From Nitrospirillum viridazoti (lineage in GTDB: Bacteria > Pseudomonadota > Alphaproteobacteria > Azospirillales > Azospirillaceae), in NCBI RefSeq assembly GCF_007827975.1, contig NZ_VITT01000021.1: a stretch of DNA of 64,000 nt, one strand, 5' to 3'. The notes under the pieces were generated by a model, which did no database searches, was not told the DNA's origin, and saw nothing but the letters and a program-made list of their open reading frames with translations. Positions within the stretch are counted from its first letter, which is position 1. The number at the start of each line of letters is the position of its first letter. The position numbers and the translations under genes were made by a program. Shown in pieces: positions 33,883 through 42,088 of the stretch.

Positions 33883-34225
33883 GCTTCTTTCTGCATTGAA
33901 GGCTGCGGGCGGTCTGGTCGGGTGGCTGACCCGCTGGGGCCGGCCACCGTGTCGATGGGCTTCGTCGATGGGCTTCATCACCGGGCGGGTTCGCGCCGGC
34001 GTCGCCTTCAGGCGTTCCGCCCGGCGCCCCGGCACCGGAACCAGGCCGATCCCCAACCGGGGCCGGTTTCCCATCGTCACGGTCAGACTATCCCCAAGGC
34101 CACTGCACCACGCGCGACCATTGCGGAAACAATGCCATGACGCTCGCTGGTTGTGGAAGATGGAACCTGCCGAATTGTGGACACGAGAGGCCGAACACAA
34201 TCACCCTCACAGCGCCGGGCGGATT
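33883..34225. other. Gap between tandem protease genes
   Basis: This 343-bp gap has no supported gene. It carries a perfect 13-bp tandem duplication, GTCGATGGGCTTC, at 33951-33963 and 33964-33976. The right part, from about 34100, is less GC-rich and probably holds the promoter of the left gene, implying that the two protease genes are separately controlled. Confidence 0.45.
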
Positions 34226-35293
34226 TCAGTGCTCTTGAGCCTCCGCCGGCGCCGTATCGGCCGCCTGGTCGGCGCGGGGCAGCCGGCGGCCCATGACCTG
34301 GAAAATGGGACCGCTGCCGACATAGGCGAAATAGAGCCGGTGCTGGCTGTGCGAGATGAACACGCGGTGGGCGCGCAGGAAGTCCAGGCCCAGCAGCATC
34401 TCGGGCACGTCCCATCCTCCGTTGCCGAACATTTCGCCGAAGCGCAGGTGCACGCGGCGGATTTCCTCATCCCCCAGCTTGAAGCTGTCGAACAGGCCGA
34501 CGTAATCGTCGACCTCGTCATTGCCGATGCCGCCGGACTTGCCGGCGTGCGTGACGCCGGGAGTTTGCGGCGTCATGCCCACCCGCGCCGCCGTTTGCAA
34601 GGTCATAACCGATGTCTCGGCGCCCGTGTCCAGGATAGCGCGCACCGGCTGTCCGTTGACCAGGACGGTCAGCCAGATCGGCGACCCATCCTCCCGCATG
34701 CGTTCGATCTTCGTGTAGTCGTAGGGGATGCCCCAGTAGGACGCCAGGGCGGTACGCTCGCAATCCTCGGCATGGAAGAGGACCAGGCGGTTGTGGGCGA
34801 TGTCGATGTCCAGGTCGAAATTCGACAGGAAGCGTTCGCCCAACACGCCGACGACGTCCGGCCCGTCGCCAATGTCGTGGTTGCTTAAGACCGGCATCTC
34901 CACCCGATGGACCAGCCAGTTGCCCAGCGTCATGTCGTCGATCTGGCTGGAATACAGGGCGACGCGGCCGCCCACATCCTCAACATGCAGGCCGGGCTCC
35001 CACCCATGGCGCAGCTTCAGCCGTTCGGCGGCCGGCCTGGTGATGAAGTTGGTATCGGCGCCGGTGTCCAGCAGCATGTGAACCTGCTGGCCGTTGATGC
35101 CCACGTCCACCAGGGGCATGTTCCGGTCCATGGTGATGGCAAGGTTGCTCACCGGCTGCAGCTGGCATTTGGACTTTTCGGCCGCGGCGGGTGACGCCGC
35201 CAAGCCCAGGCACAACAGGCCACCGGCCTTGGCCAGCATGACGAGCCGACGCCATACCGCTGCGGGGCCCGCACCCCTTGCAGTCAGAACCAT
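34226..35293 (-). CDS. Exported double retropepsin-like aspartic protease, paralogue
   Basis: This 355-residue paralogue of the gene to its left has a signal peptide (hydrophobic region GGLLCLGLAASPAAAE), LLDTGAD with Asp76, and ILDTGAE with Asp222, so both active-site motifs are kept at nearly the same numbering. Conserved partners are SNFDLDIDIAHNRLVLF after the first half and EMLLGLDFLRAHRVFISHSQHRLYF after the second. GGGGGG five bases before the ATG at 35293 settles the start. The family resembles aspartyl-protease-like proteins of alphaproteobacteria; peptidase activity is inferred from the motifs only. Confidence 0.8.
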   Translation of the reverse strand: MVLTARGAGPAAVWRRLVMLAKAGGLLCLGLAASPAAAEKSKCQLQPVSNLAITMDRNMPLVDVGINGQQVHMLLDTGADTNFITRPAAERLKLRHGWEPGLHVEDVGGRVALYSSQIDDMTLGNWLVHRVEMPVLSNHDIGDGPDVVGVLGERFLSNFDLDIDIAHNRLVLFHAEDCERTALASYWGIPYDYTKIERMREDGSPIWLTVLVNGQPVRAILDTGAETSVMTLQTAARVGMTPQTPGVTHAGKSGGIGNDEVDDYVGLFDSFKLGDEEIRRVHLRFGEMFGNGGWDVPEMLLGLDFLRAHRVFISHSQHRLYFAYVGSGPIFQVMGRRLPRADQAADTAPAEAQEH

Positions 35294-35404
35294 ATATGCC
35301 CCCCAATCCCCGTTCACCGGGGCCGGCGCGCCCCAGGCGCCGGTTTCTGGCGCCAGGATAGTACGGCACGGCCCCGGCAGCACCAGGGATTTGCGAGGCG
35401 GCGA

Positions 35405-35872
35405 TCAGCCCTTGGCCGGGAACATCTGGGCCGTGACCTCGGCCATTTCTTCCGCCGAGGGCTTGCGGCGCGGACTGGACAGCGACCAATCCTGGCCGAA
35501 GGGATCGGTCAGCTTACCATAGCGGTCGCCCCAGAACTGATCGGCCAGGGGCATGGCGATGGTGGCACCGGCCGCCACGGCCTTTTCCCACGCGGCGTCC
35601 ACGTCGGCCACGGTGATGTGCAGGGTGATGGAACAGATGCCGACGGCTTTCGGGCTACGGCTGCGGCCGCCGGCATATTCCGGAAAGTCGTCGTTCAGCA
35701 TCAGCACGCCGCCGTCGGGGAACACCAGGCTGGCGTGCAGCACCCGGCCGTCCGGCGTCAGGTGGCGGCTGGCCTCCGTGGCGCCGAAGGCGCGGGTGTA
35801 GAAGTCAATGGCGGCGGCAGCGTTGTCCACCGTCAGGTGGGGCAAGGGGTGGCGCGGATTGGGCTCGGTCAT
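35405..35872 (-). CDS. VOC-family (PhnB-like) protein
   Basis: The 155-residue protein has the glyoxalase/bleomycin-resistance fold: HLTVDNAAAAIDFYTRAFGATEASRHLTPDGRVLHASL, followed by HITVADVDAAWEKAVAAGATIAMPLADQFWGDRYGKLTDPFGQDWSL. The latter is the PhnB/YxeJ-type ending. These proteins often bind a metal and small molecules; no function is proven. A strong ribosome site (GGGAGGAG) supports the start at 35872. Confidence 0.85.
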   Translation of the reverse strand: MTEPNPRHPLPHLTVDNAAAAIDFYTRAFGATEASRHLTPDGRVLHASLVFPDGGVLMLNDDFPEYAGGRSRSPKAVGICSITLHITVADVDAAWEKAVAAGATIAMPLADQFWGDRYGKLTDPFGQDWSLSSPRRKPSAEEMAEVTAQMFPAKG

Positions 35873-36013
35873 GGCTGGTCTCCTCCCGGTTCGGTGTTGT
35901 GGCCGGCCAAGGTGTCCGCTGACCGGCCCAACCATCCTACACGGTCGGGATGACCTCCCCACGCACCCTTCAGGATGCCTCCCAGGCCGCCGCGCGCACG
36001 GATCAGTGGGTTA

Positions 36014-36625
36014 CTAGAACCAGGGGTTGGCCTGGCGGTGGCTGGCCTCGAACGCGCGGATGGCCTGGGCGTGGCGGGCCAGCGTGGCGCTGACGCCATC
36101 CAGGCCCTGGATCAGGGCGTCACGGCGCAAGGCCTCGACGGCGAAGGGGATGGTGTGGCCGTCGGCGTCCACGGTGATGGTCTGTGCGGGAAGGTCGACG
36201 GTCAGGCCGTTGGCGCCCGGCCGGCTGATTCGGGCCATAAGGTCATCGATCACGGCGGCGTCCAGGGTCACCGTCAGGATGCCGTTGCGCTGGCAGTTGT
36301 CGTTGAATATGCCAGCGAAGCTGGTGCCGATCAGGGCGCGGATGCCCAGCTGGGCCAAGCCCCACACGGCGTGCTCGCGGGAAGAGCCGCAGCCGAAATT
36401 GGGCCCCACCACCAGGAAGCGGGCGTCCTGCCAGCCGGGGCGGTTCAGGATGAAGTCAGGACGCGGCTGGCCGTCGGCACCGAAGCGCAGGTCATAGAAC
36501 ACGCCCCGGTCCAGTCCCTTGCGGTCCACGCCCTTCAGGAACTGCTTGGGCATGATGACGTCGGTGTCGACATTGGGCTGGGGAAAGGGGGCGGCCGGGC
36601 CGGTGACACGGATGAAGGGCTGCAT
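36014..36625 (-). CDS. leuD: 3-isopropylmalate dehydratase small subunit
   Basis: The 203-residue protein is the swivel domain of isopropylmalate isomerase: NVDTDVIMPKQFLKGVDRKGLDRGVFYDLRF and PNFGCGSSREHAVWGL carry the family motifs, and IGTSFAGIFNDNCQRNGILTV the C-terminal loop. With LeuC it converts 2-isopropylmalate to 3-isopropylmalate in leucine synthesis. Its ATG overlaps the stop of leuC (TGATG), so the subunits are translationally coupled. leuB and leuA are not nearby. A paralogous aconitase-family role cannot be fully excluded. Confidence 0.92.
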   Translation of the reverse strand: MQPFIRVTGPAAPFPQPNVDTDVIMPKQFLKGVDRKGLDRGVFYDLRFGADGQPRPDFILNRPGWQDARFLVVGPNFGCGSSREHAVWGLAQLGIRALIGTSFAGIFNDNCQRNGILTVTLDAAVIDDLMARISRPGANGLTVDLPAQTITVDADGHTIPFAVEALRRDALIQGLDGVSATLARHAQAIRAFEASHRQANPWF

Positions 36626-38079
36626 CAGGCAACCTCCTCTTGGGTGCTGAACGTGCGGACATCGGCCAGGTGGCCGGCGACGGCGGCGGCGGCCACCATG
36701 GCGGGACTCATCAGGTGGGTGCGGGCCCCTTTGCCCTGCCGGCCCTCGAAATTGCGGTTGGTGCTGGAGGCGCAGCGGTCGCCCGGCCGCAGCACGTCGT
36801 CGTTCATGGCCAGGCACATGGAACAGCCGGACTGCCGCCATTCGAAGCCGGCGTCGGTGAACACCCGGTCCAGCCCCTCCCGCTCCGCCTGCGCCCGCAC
36901 CTGGGTCGACCCCGGCACGATGATGGCTCTCACCCCCGCCGCCACACGGCGGCCGCGCAGGATGCGGGCGGCGTCGCGCAAATCCTCAATGCGGGCGTTG
37001 GTGCAGGACCCGATGAAGGCGTGGCTGATGGCGATGCCGTCCAGCGCCGCCCCCGGCGCCAGGCCCATATAGTCCAGGGCGCGGATCAGGGCGGCGCGGC
37101 GGCCGGGTTCGGCTTCGCCCTCCGGCGCCGGCACTGTCGCCGTGATGACGCCCGCCTGGTCGGGACTGGTGCCCCAGGTGACCATGGGCGCCACGTCTTC
37201 CGCAGCCAGGTGGACCTCGCGGTCGAAGAGGGCGCCCTCGTCAGTCTTGAGCGCCAGCCAGGCCTCCGCCGCTTGGTCCCACAGCGCCCCTTTGGGGGCC
37301 CGGGGCCGGCCGTGGATGTAGGCCAGCACCTTCTCATCCGCCGCGATGACGGCACCGCGGGCGCCCGCCTCCACGATCATGGTGCAGACGGTCATGCGCC
37401 CCTCAACGCCCATGGCGTCGATGGCGGGGCCGGCGAATTCCACGGCGTAGCCGGTGGCGCCATCGGCGCCGATGCGGCGGATGACCTCCATCACCAGATC
37501 CTTGGGCGTCACGCCGGGGGCCAACGCCCCGTCCACCACGATGCGCAGGGTCTTCAGCCGGCGGTACACCAGGGTCTGGGTCGCCAGATAATGCTCGATG
37601 TCCGAGGTGCCGATGCCGAAGCCCAGCGCGCCCAGGGCGCCATAGGCCGTGGTGTGGCTGTCGCCGGCCGCCACCACCATACCAGGCATGACCAGCCCCT
37701 GCTCCGGCGCCACCACATGCTCGATGCCCTGGCGCGGATCCAGGATGTCGAACAGCTCTATGCCGAAATCGCGGGCGTTCTCGCGGAAATAGGCGATCTG
37801 CGCCGCCGCCTCTTTGTCCGCCACCTCCAGGGTGCGGTGGCTGGCGGTGGGGTTCACGTGGTCCACCACCATCAATGCGGCCGCCGGGTTCCACACCGGC
37901 CGCCCCGCCTCACGCAGGCCGCTGAAGGCCTGGGGGCTGGTGTACTCGTTCAGGATGGTGCGGTCGACGTACAGCAGCAGCTGTTCCCCTGCCCGCTCAC
38001 TTTCCGGGCGGGGGCCGCCGTCATCCAGGCGGCAGACGGTATGGGCGTCGATGATCTTGTCGTAAAGCGTGCGCGGCAT
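36625..38079 (-). CDS. leuC: 3-isopropylmalate dehydratase large subunit
   Basis: The 484-residue aconitase-family subunit begins MPRTLYDKIIDAHTV and has the three Fe-S cluster cysteines in GSCTNARIEDLR (about residue 345) and SGCSMCLAMN (about residue 405). GDSHTTAYGALGALGFGIGTSDIEH is another LeuC landmark. It works with the overlapping leuD gene. GGGAGAAG before the ATG supports the start. The region just upstream (38080-38216) contains a 12-bp palindrome and a copy of a dispersed two-hairpin element that runs into the end of a LysR gene on the same strand. Confidence 0.95.
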   Translation of the reverse strand: MPRTLYDKIIDAHTVCRLDDGGPRPESERAGEQLLLYVDRTILNEYTSPQAFSGLREAGRPVWNPAAALMVVDHVNPTASHRTLEVADKEAAAQIAYFRENARDFGIELFDILDPRQGIEHVVAPEQGLVMPGMVVAAGDSHTTAYGALGALGFGIGTSDIEHYLATQTLVYRRLKTLRIVVDGALAPGVTPKDLVMEVIRRIGADGATGYAVEFAGPAIDAMGVEGRMTVCTMIVEAGARGAVIAADEKVLAYIHGRPRAPKGALWDQAAEAWLALKTDEGALFDREVHLAAEDVAPMVTWGTSPDQAGVITATVPAPEGEAEPGRRAALIRALDYMGLAPGAALDGIAISHAFIGSCTNARIEDLRDAARILRGRRVAAGVRAIIVPGSTQVRAQAEREGLDRVFTDAGFEWRQSGCSMCLAMNDDVLRPGDRCASSTNRNFEGRQGKGARTHLMSPAMVAAAAVAGHLADVRTFSTQEEVA

Positions 38080-38142
38080 GCGGCTTCTCCCTATGGAAAC
38101 CACTATGGCGGCCGCCCCGGCCTGCGCCCAATGCCGTCTGGT

Positions 38143-38154
38143 TATAAGCTTATA
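38143..38154. promoter_or_regulatory. Palindrome upstream of leuC
   Basis: TATAAGCTTATA is a perfect 12-bp palindrome 64 bp upstream of the leuC start and next to the repeat element. It may be an operator, or part of the leuCD promoter where it would supply a TATAAG-like -10 box. Confidence 0.4.
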
Positions 38155-38160
38155 CAAGCC

Positions 38161-38243
38161 CCCTCAGATACGGGGCGCCAGCATCCGCTGGCATGGCGTC
38201 CTCGGTTTCCGGTCCGCTACGCTCCGGCGGCCCCGCTTGGGGC
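38161..38243 (-). repeat. Dispersed two-hairpin element, copy C
   Basis: On the minus strand the copy shows hairpin 1 (GCCCC-AAGC-GGGGC, 38230-38243), the shared segment GCCGCCGGAGC, AGCGGA and GGAAACCGAGGA, hairpin 2 (GCCAGC-GGAT-GCTGGC, 38177-38192) and the tail ending CTGAGGG. Compared with copies A and B it lacks about ten bases between the two hairpins. Its 5' half encodes the C-terminus of the LysR gene ending at 38217. Confidence 0.75.
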
Positions 38244-39143
38244 ACTCCCGGCCACATGGGCCCAGAACTTTTCCGCCACGGCGGATTGTCGCGCGCGCGA
38301 CCGGTAGAGGTGGATTTCCATGGGGATGTCCCAGCCGGTGTCGCCCGCCCGGACCAGATCGCCACGCTCCAGATGTTCCGCCACCAGGCTCAAAGGCGAC
38401 CAGCCCAGGCCGCGCCCGTCCAGCGCCATGGTCACCAGCAGCTTGGCCAGGTGCGAGGTGAAGGTGGGCTTCAGGTGGGTGGCGGGCAGGGCCGTCTCCA
38501 GCGCCGCCGCCACGATGCGGCCCATGCCGGACTCCGGGCGATAGGCGACGTAGGACACCGGCGCGTCGGCGTCGCCGGGCAGGCTGTGCAGGGGCCGCCC
38601 CTCAGCGTTGGGCGCGCTGACCGGCACCAACACGTCGTCGCCGATATGGACGGAGCGGAACTGCGCGGGCGCCAGCAGGGTGCTGGTCGCCGGATAATGA
38701 TGGCACAGCAGGAACTGCGACTGGCCCTGGATCATCATGCGTTCACAGATTTCCATATGGTTGGCCACCATCTGGACATTGATGTTGAAGGGCAGCGTCG
38801 CCTCCACCCGGCGCAGCCAGGCGGGGAAGAAGGTCAGCGACAGGGCGTTGGTGGCGGCGAAGCGCAGCAGCTCGGTATGGCCCTGCGCCACCTCCCGTGC
38901 TTCATCCCGGCCGCTGGACAGGCGGCGCAGCGTTTCCTCCGCCGTCACCTGGAAGGATTCGCCCGCGGCGGTCAGCTCCACCGTATGGGTGGTGCGGTGG
39001 AACAGGGGTGTGCCCACCCAGTCCTCCAAGGCGCGGATGCGGCGGCTCAGCGCCGGCTGGGTGATGTTGCGGTTCTCCGCCGCGCGGGAGAAGCCGCCGT
39101 GCGCCACCACAGCCAGGAAATCCTCCAGCCACGCCACTTCCAT
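38217..39143 (-). CDS. LysR-family transcriptional regulator
   Basis: The 308-residue protein has the LysR winged helix (MEVAWLEDFLAVVAHGGFSRAAENRNITQPALSRRIRALEDWVGTPLFHR) and an effector domain from about residue 90. Homologues near leu genes may control them, but no ligand is apparent. Its final residues HVAGSAPSGAAGA and stop are encoded by the 5' half of the dispersed repeat element (copy C), so the C-terminus seems to have been reshaped by that insertion. leuCD lie downstream on the same strand. Confidence 0.88.
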   Translation of the reverse strand: MEVAWLEDFLAVVAHGGFSRAAENRNITQPALSRRIRALEDWVGTPLFHRTTHTVELTAAGESFQVTAEETLRRLSSGRDEAREVAQGHTELLRFAATNALSLTFFPAWLRRVEATLPFNINVQMVANHMEICERMMIQGQSQFLLCHHYPATSTLLAPAQFRSVHIGDDVLVPVSAPNAEGRPLHSLPGDADAPVSYVAYRPESGMGRIVAAALETALPATHLKPTFTSHLAKLLVTMALDGRGLGWSPLSLVAEHLERGDLVRAGDTGWDIPMEIHLYRSRARQSAVAEKFWAHVAGSAPSGAAGA

Positions 39144-39173
39144 ATCCGGTTCCCGCCCTCGGTCGGCCCATTC

Positions 39174-39869
39174 CTAATCGACAAAGCGCTCCAACGCGCC
39201 GGCGTCGCGCACCTCAATGCCGCCATAGCCCCGGCGCACCAGGCCGGCCCGTTCCAGCAGGCCCAGGGCGCGGTTGGCCGTCTGGCGGCTGAGGCCCAGC
39301 ATGCCGGCCAGATCCTCCTGCGACAACGGCAGAAGCACGGGCCCCCGTCCCGTGTCCCCCGGCGGTGCCTCCTCCAGCCGGCACAGCAGCGCCAGCAGGC
39401 GGGCGGTGCGCTGGGGCGTGGGCAGGGCCAGAACCTCTCCCAGGTAATGGGTGGCCTGGCGCAGATGGCGGCTGAGGATGCCGGCGAAATTGGCCCAGCG
39501 GCGGGGATCGGCCCCGACGATCTGCGCGAAGGCCTGGGCCGCCAGGTGCAGCACCACGCTCTCCCCCCGCGCCACCGCCGTCTGCCCCCGGGGCAGGCCG
39601 TCGACCATGGACACCTCGCCGAACCAATGGCCGGGCCCGGCGTGCAGGATCACCACCTCCCGCCCATCCTCCTGCACCGTGGCCAGCCGCATGCGGCCCG
39701 TGACCAGGGCGTACAGCCCATCCGGCGCGTCGCCGCCGCGATAGACCGCCTGGCCGTCGGCATAGGTCCGCAGTCGCCCCCGCGCCAGGATCTCGGCGCG
39801 CAGATCCGCCGGCTGCTCCGCCAGCCACCCCCGCCCCTCCAGCACCTGGGCCACCGCGCGCTTGTCCAC
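39174..39869 (-). CDS. Crp/Fnr-family transcriptional regulator
   Basis: The 231-residue protein has a cyclic-nucleotide-binding-like domain (GQAVYRGGDAPDGLYALVTGRMRLATVQEDGREVVILHAGPGHWFGEVSMVDG) and a C-terminal HTH (LSQEDLAGMLGLSRQTANRALGLLERAGLV). There is no four-Cys cluster, so it is not an oxygen-sensing FNR; the R-x-x-x-x-x cAMP pocket is not obvious either. I prefer a GTG start at 39869 with GGGGGAG six bases upstream over the TTG five codons earlier. It is divergent from the class II aldolase gene and may regulate it. Confidence 0.85.
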   Translation of the reverse strand: MDKRAVAQVLEGRGWLAEQPADLRAEILARGRLRTYADGQAVYRGGDAPDGLYALVTGRMRLATVQEDGREVVILHAGPGHWFGEVSMVDGLPRGQTAVARGESVVLHLAAQAFAQIVGADPRRWANFAGILSRHLRQATHYLGEVLALPTPQRTARLLALLCRLEEAPPGDTGRGPVLLPLSQEDLAGMLGLSRQTANRALGLLERAGLVRRGYGGIEVRDAGALERFVD

Positions 39870-39973
39870 CTTGCACTCCCCCAAACGGTTCGGCTCAGAT
39901 TGTCAAATCCGCGACATTCTTGGAAGCCATCCGGGCGTAGGCTATCCGCATCATAAAACACCGGGAGGACCCC

Positions 39974-40762
39974 ATGTTCGACACCGCGCCCAAGCTGGCC
40001 CCCGCCGACCAGCCGCCCTTGCGTGACCGCGTCTCGGCCGAGGAATGGCGGCTGCGCGTCGATCTGGCGGCCGCCTATCGCCTGGTGGCCCTGTTTGGCT
40101 GGGACGATCTGGTGTTCACCCACATTTCGGCCCGGGTACCGGGGCCGGAGCACCATTTCCTCATCAATCCCTACGGCATGCTGTTCGAGGAAATCACGGC
40201 CAGCAGCCTGGTGAAGGTCGACATGGACGGCAAGGTGGTGCTGGACACCGGCTTCCCCGTCAATCCGGCGGGATTCACCATCCACTCCGCCGTGCATCAG
40301 GTGCGTGAGGATGCGGGCTGCGTCCTGCATTTGCACACCGCTGACGGCACGGCGGTCTCGACCCTGGAGGAAGGGCTGCTGCCCCTGAACCAGACGGCGC
40401 AGCTGGTGATCGACGACCTGGCCTATCATGACTACGAAGGCGTGGCGTTCGAGCATGACGAGCGCCCGCGCCTGCAGCGCGACCTGGGCACCAAGAATAC
40501 CATGCTGCTGCGCAACCACGGCACCCTGACCGTGGGCCGTACGGTGGCGGAGGCCTTCACCCGCATGTATTTCCTGGAACGGTCCTGCACCATGCAGGTG
40601 CGCACCCTGACCATGGGCCGGCCGCTCTACCCCGCCGCCCATGACGCCATCGAGCGCAACATCCAGATCAGCCGCATGGGCGTGTCGCAGGCGGCCAACC
40701 TGCTGGTGTGGCCAGCCCTGCTGCGCCGGCTGGCGCGACAGATGCCGGGCTATCAGGACTGA
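39974..40762 (+). CDS. Class II aldolase/adducin-family protein
   Basis: The 262-residue protein belongs to the class II aldolase/adducin family of metal-dependent aldolases and epimerases. The metal-binding His residues are visible in LHLHTADG (about residues 117-124) and LRNHGTL (about 178-184), and FTHISARVPGPEHHFLINPYG lies in the N-terminal half. Many bacterial members have unknown substrates. It reads away from the Crp/Fnr gene across 104 bp; TGTC and GACA at 39901-39916 form a weak inverted repeat in that gap. A palindromic hairpin and repeat element A follow. Confidence 0.85.
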   Translation: MFDTAPKLAPADQPPLRDRVSAEEWRLRVDLAAAYRLVALFGWDDLVFTHISARVPGPEHHFLINPYGMLFEEITASSLVKVDMDGKVVLDTGFPVNPAGFTIHSAVHQVREDAGCVLHLHTADGTAVSTLEEGLLPLNQTAQLVIDDLAYHDYEGVAFEHDERPRLQRDLGTKNTMLLRNHGTLTVGRTVAEAFTRMYFLERSCTMQVRTLTMGRPLYPAAHDAIERNIQISRMGVSQAANLLVWPALLRRLARQMPGYQD

Positions 40763-40776
40763 CATTCATGCGCAAT

Positions 40777-40807
40777 CAGCGCCATGGCCGGCAAGGTCAT
40801 GGCGCTG
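40777..40807. repeat. Perfect 10-bp inverted repeat
   Basis: CAGCGCCATG (40777-40786) and CATGGCGCTG (40798-40807) pair perfectly around an 11-base loop. It lies 15 bp after the aldolase stop and directly abuts the dispersed element, copy A. No T-run follows, so a terminator function is uncertain. Confidence 0.6.
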
Positions 40808-40908
40808 TAGGCCCCGACCGGGGCCGCCGGAGCCTTTCGGGGAGCGTCAGCGGACTGAAAGGTGAGGACAAGCCGAGGGCGCGGATGCGCCCGCCCGGCG
40901 CCTGAGGG
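40807..40908 (+). repeat. Dispersed two-hairpin element, copy A
   Basis: GTAGGCC opens the copy. Hairpin 1 is GGCCCC-GACC-GGGGCC (40810-40825); hairpin 2 is GGGCGC-GGAT-GCGCCC (40877-40892); the tail is GCCCGGCGCCTGAGGG. Copy B shares the opening, the linker with GCCGCCGGAG and AGCGGA, and the tail, while the hairpin 2 stem has changed on both sides. The copy lies between the converging aldolase and PPK2 genes. Confidence 0.8.
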
Positions 40909-40921
40909 AACACGAAAAACC

Positions 40922-41905
40922 TCAATACCCTTCGTCCACCCAATGCTGGGTCGACTTCTTGGGCCGCTTGTAGCCGTTGTCCGGCTGGCGCGGGGGCAGG
41001 GGCAGTTCCACCGGGCTCAGATCCTTGTAGGGGATCTGGTGCAGCAGGTGGGCGATGCAGTTGAGGCGCGCCTTCTTCTTGTTGTCGGCGTCGACGATGT
41101 ACCAGGGGGCGTGGGCATGGTCGGTGTGGGCCAGCATCACGTCCTTGGCTTTGGAATATTCCACCCAGCGGCCACGCGACTCCAAATCCATGGGCGACAG
41201 CTTCCAGCGCTTCATGGGGTTGTGCATGCGCTCCGTGAAGCGCTTCTCCTGCTCCTCATCGCTGACCGAGAACCAGTACTTGATCAGGATGACACCGGAT
41301 TTCACCAGCATCTCCTCAAACAGGGGGCAAGCGCGCAGGAACTCCTGGTACTCATCCTCGGTGCAGAAGCCCATGACCTTCTCGACACCGGCGCGGTTGT
41401 ACCAGCTGCGGTCGAACAGGATCATCTCGCCGGGGCCCGGCAGATGCTGGACATAGCGCTGGAAGTACCACTGGCCCTTTTCCCGCTCCGTGGGCGTGCC
41501 CAGGGCCACCACGCGGCAGATGCGGGGGTTCAGGCTTTCGGTGATGCGCTTGATCACGCCGCCCTTGCCGGCGGCGTCGCGGCCCTCGAACAGCACCACC
41601 ACCTTCAGGCCCTGGATGCGCACCCATTCCTGCAGCTTCAGCAGCTCGAACTGCAGGCGCGCCAGCTCATCGATATACTTGTAGTGCTTGGCCGGCCGGC
41701 CGGGCTTGCCCGGTCCCAGGATGTGCCAGCGGTCCTCGATGCGCTTATGTTCCTTGGCGTTGCGCAGGATTTCGCCGTCCAGCGGCGGGGCCGGGCTGAT
41801 GTCCGCCATCTCTTCCGGTGTGGGCTCGCCGGCCTCGCCGCCCGGGGCGGCGCCATTCGTGTGCTGCGTGTTCTGGTTCGCATGCTTCTTGGACTTGCCG
41901 GCCAT
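40922..41905 (-). CDS. ppk2: Polyphosphate kinase 2
   Basis: The 327-residue enzyme is a PPK2-family nucleotide phosphorylating kinase: Walker A-like FEGRDAAGKGG (about residues 106-116), Walker B DRSWYNR (165-171), the lid region and the C-terminal PWYIVDADNKKKARLN. It transfers phosphate between polyphosphate and nucleoside mono- or diphosphates. The first 40 residues are a low-complexity extension not needed for the fold. The single-domain form with this start is class I-like; nucleotide preference cannot be told. It converges on the aldolase gene with copy A of the repeat between. Confidence 0.93.
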   Translation of the reverse strand: MAGKSKKHANQNTQHTNGAAPGGEAGEPTPEEMADISPAPPLDGEILRNAKEHKRIEDRWHILGPGKPGRPAKHYKYIDELARLQFELLKLQEWVRIQGLKVVVLFEGRDAAGKGGVIKRITESLNPRICRVVALGTPTEREKGQWYFQRYVQHLPGPGEMILFDRSWYNRAGVEKVMGFCTEDEYQEFLRACPLFEEMLVKSGVILIKYWFSVSDEEQEKRFTERMHNPMKRWKLSPMDLESRGRWVEYSKAKDVMLAHTDHAHAPWYIVDADNKKKARLNCIAHLLHQIPYKDLSPVELPLPPRQPDNGYKRPKKSTQHWVDEGY

Positions 41906-42088
41906 GGCGTCTCAGGCCTCCCAGTAATGTGCGCGGGTGAACCGTTGCGGTTCCTTGCCAGGCACCTTGTCCCTGAATGGGCACCCCATCCTTGCGCCAT
42001 GTCAATGCGCCCTTCGGTTATGCGGATTGCATAATGAAAGTCACTGGGGCAGGATGGCGGGGACGCACTACGATCAAGAGGACCAACG

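Noticed and set aside
36640..38307. A 555-codon plus-strand frame over leuC
   Set aside because: leuC has all Fe-S and family motifs on the minus strand; the opposite frame is a composition artefact.
39901..39916. TGTC/GACA inverted repeat as a Crp/Fnr operator
   Set aside because: Only 4-bp arms and not the TGTGA or TTGAT half sites of known family members; too weak to call as a feature.
40777..40826. Stacked inverted repeats as a rho-independent terminator
   Set aside because: No T-run on either side; listed as repeats rather than as a terminator.
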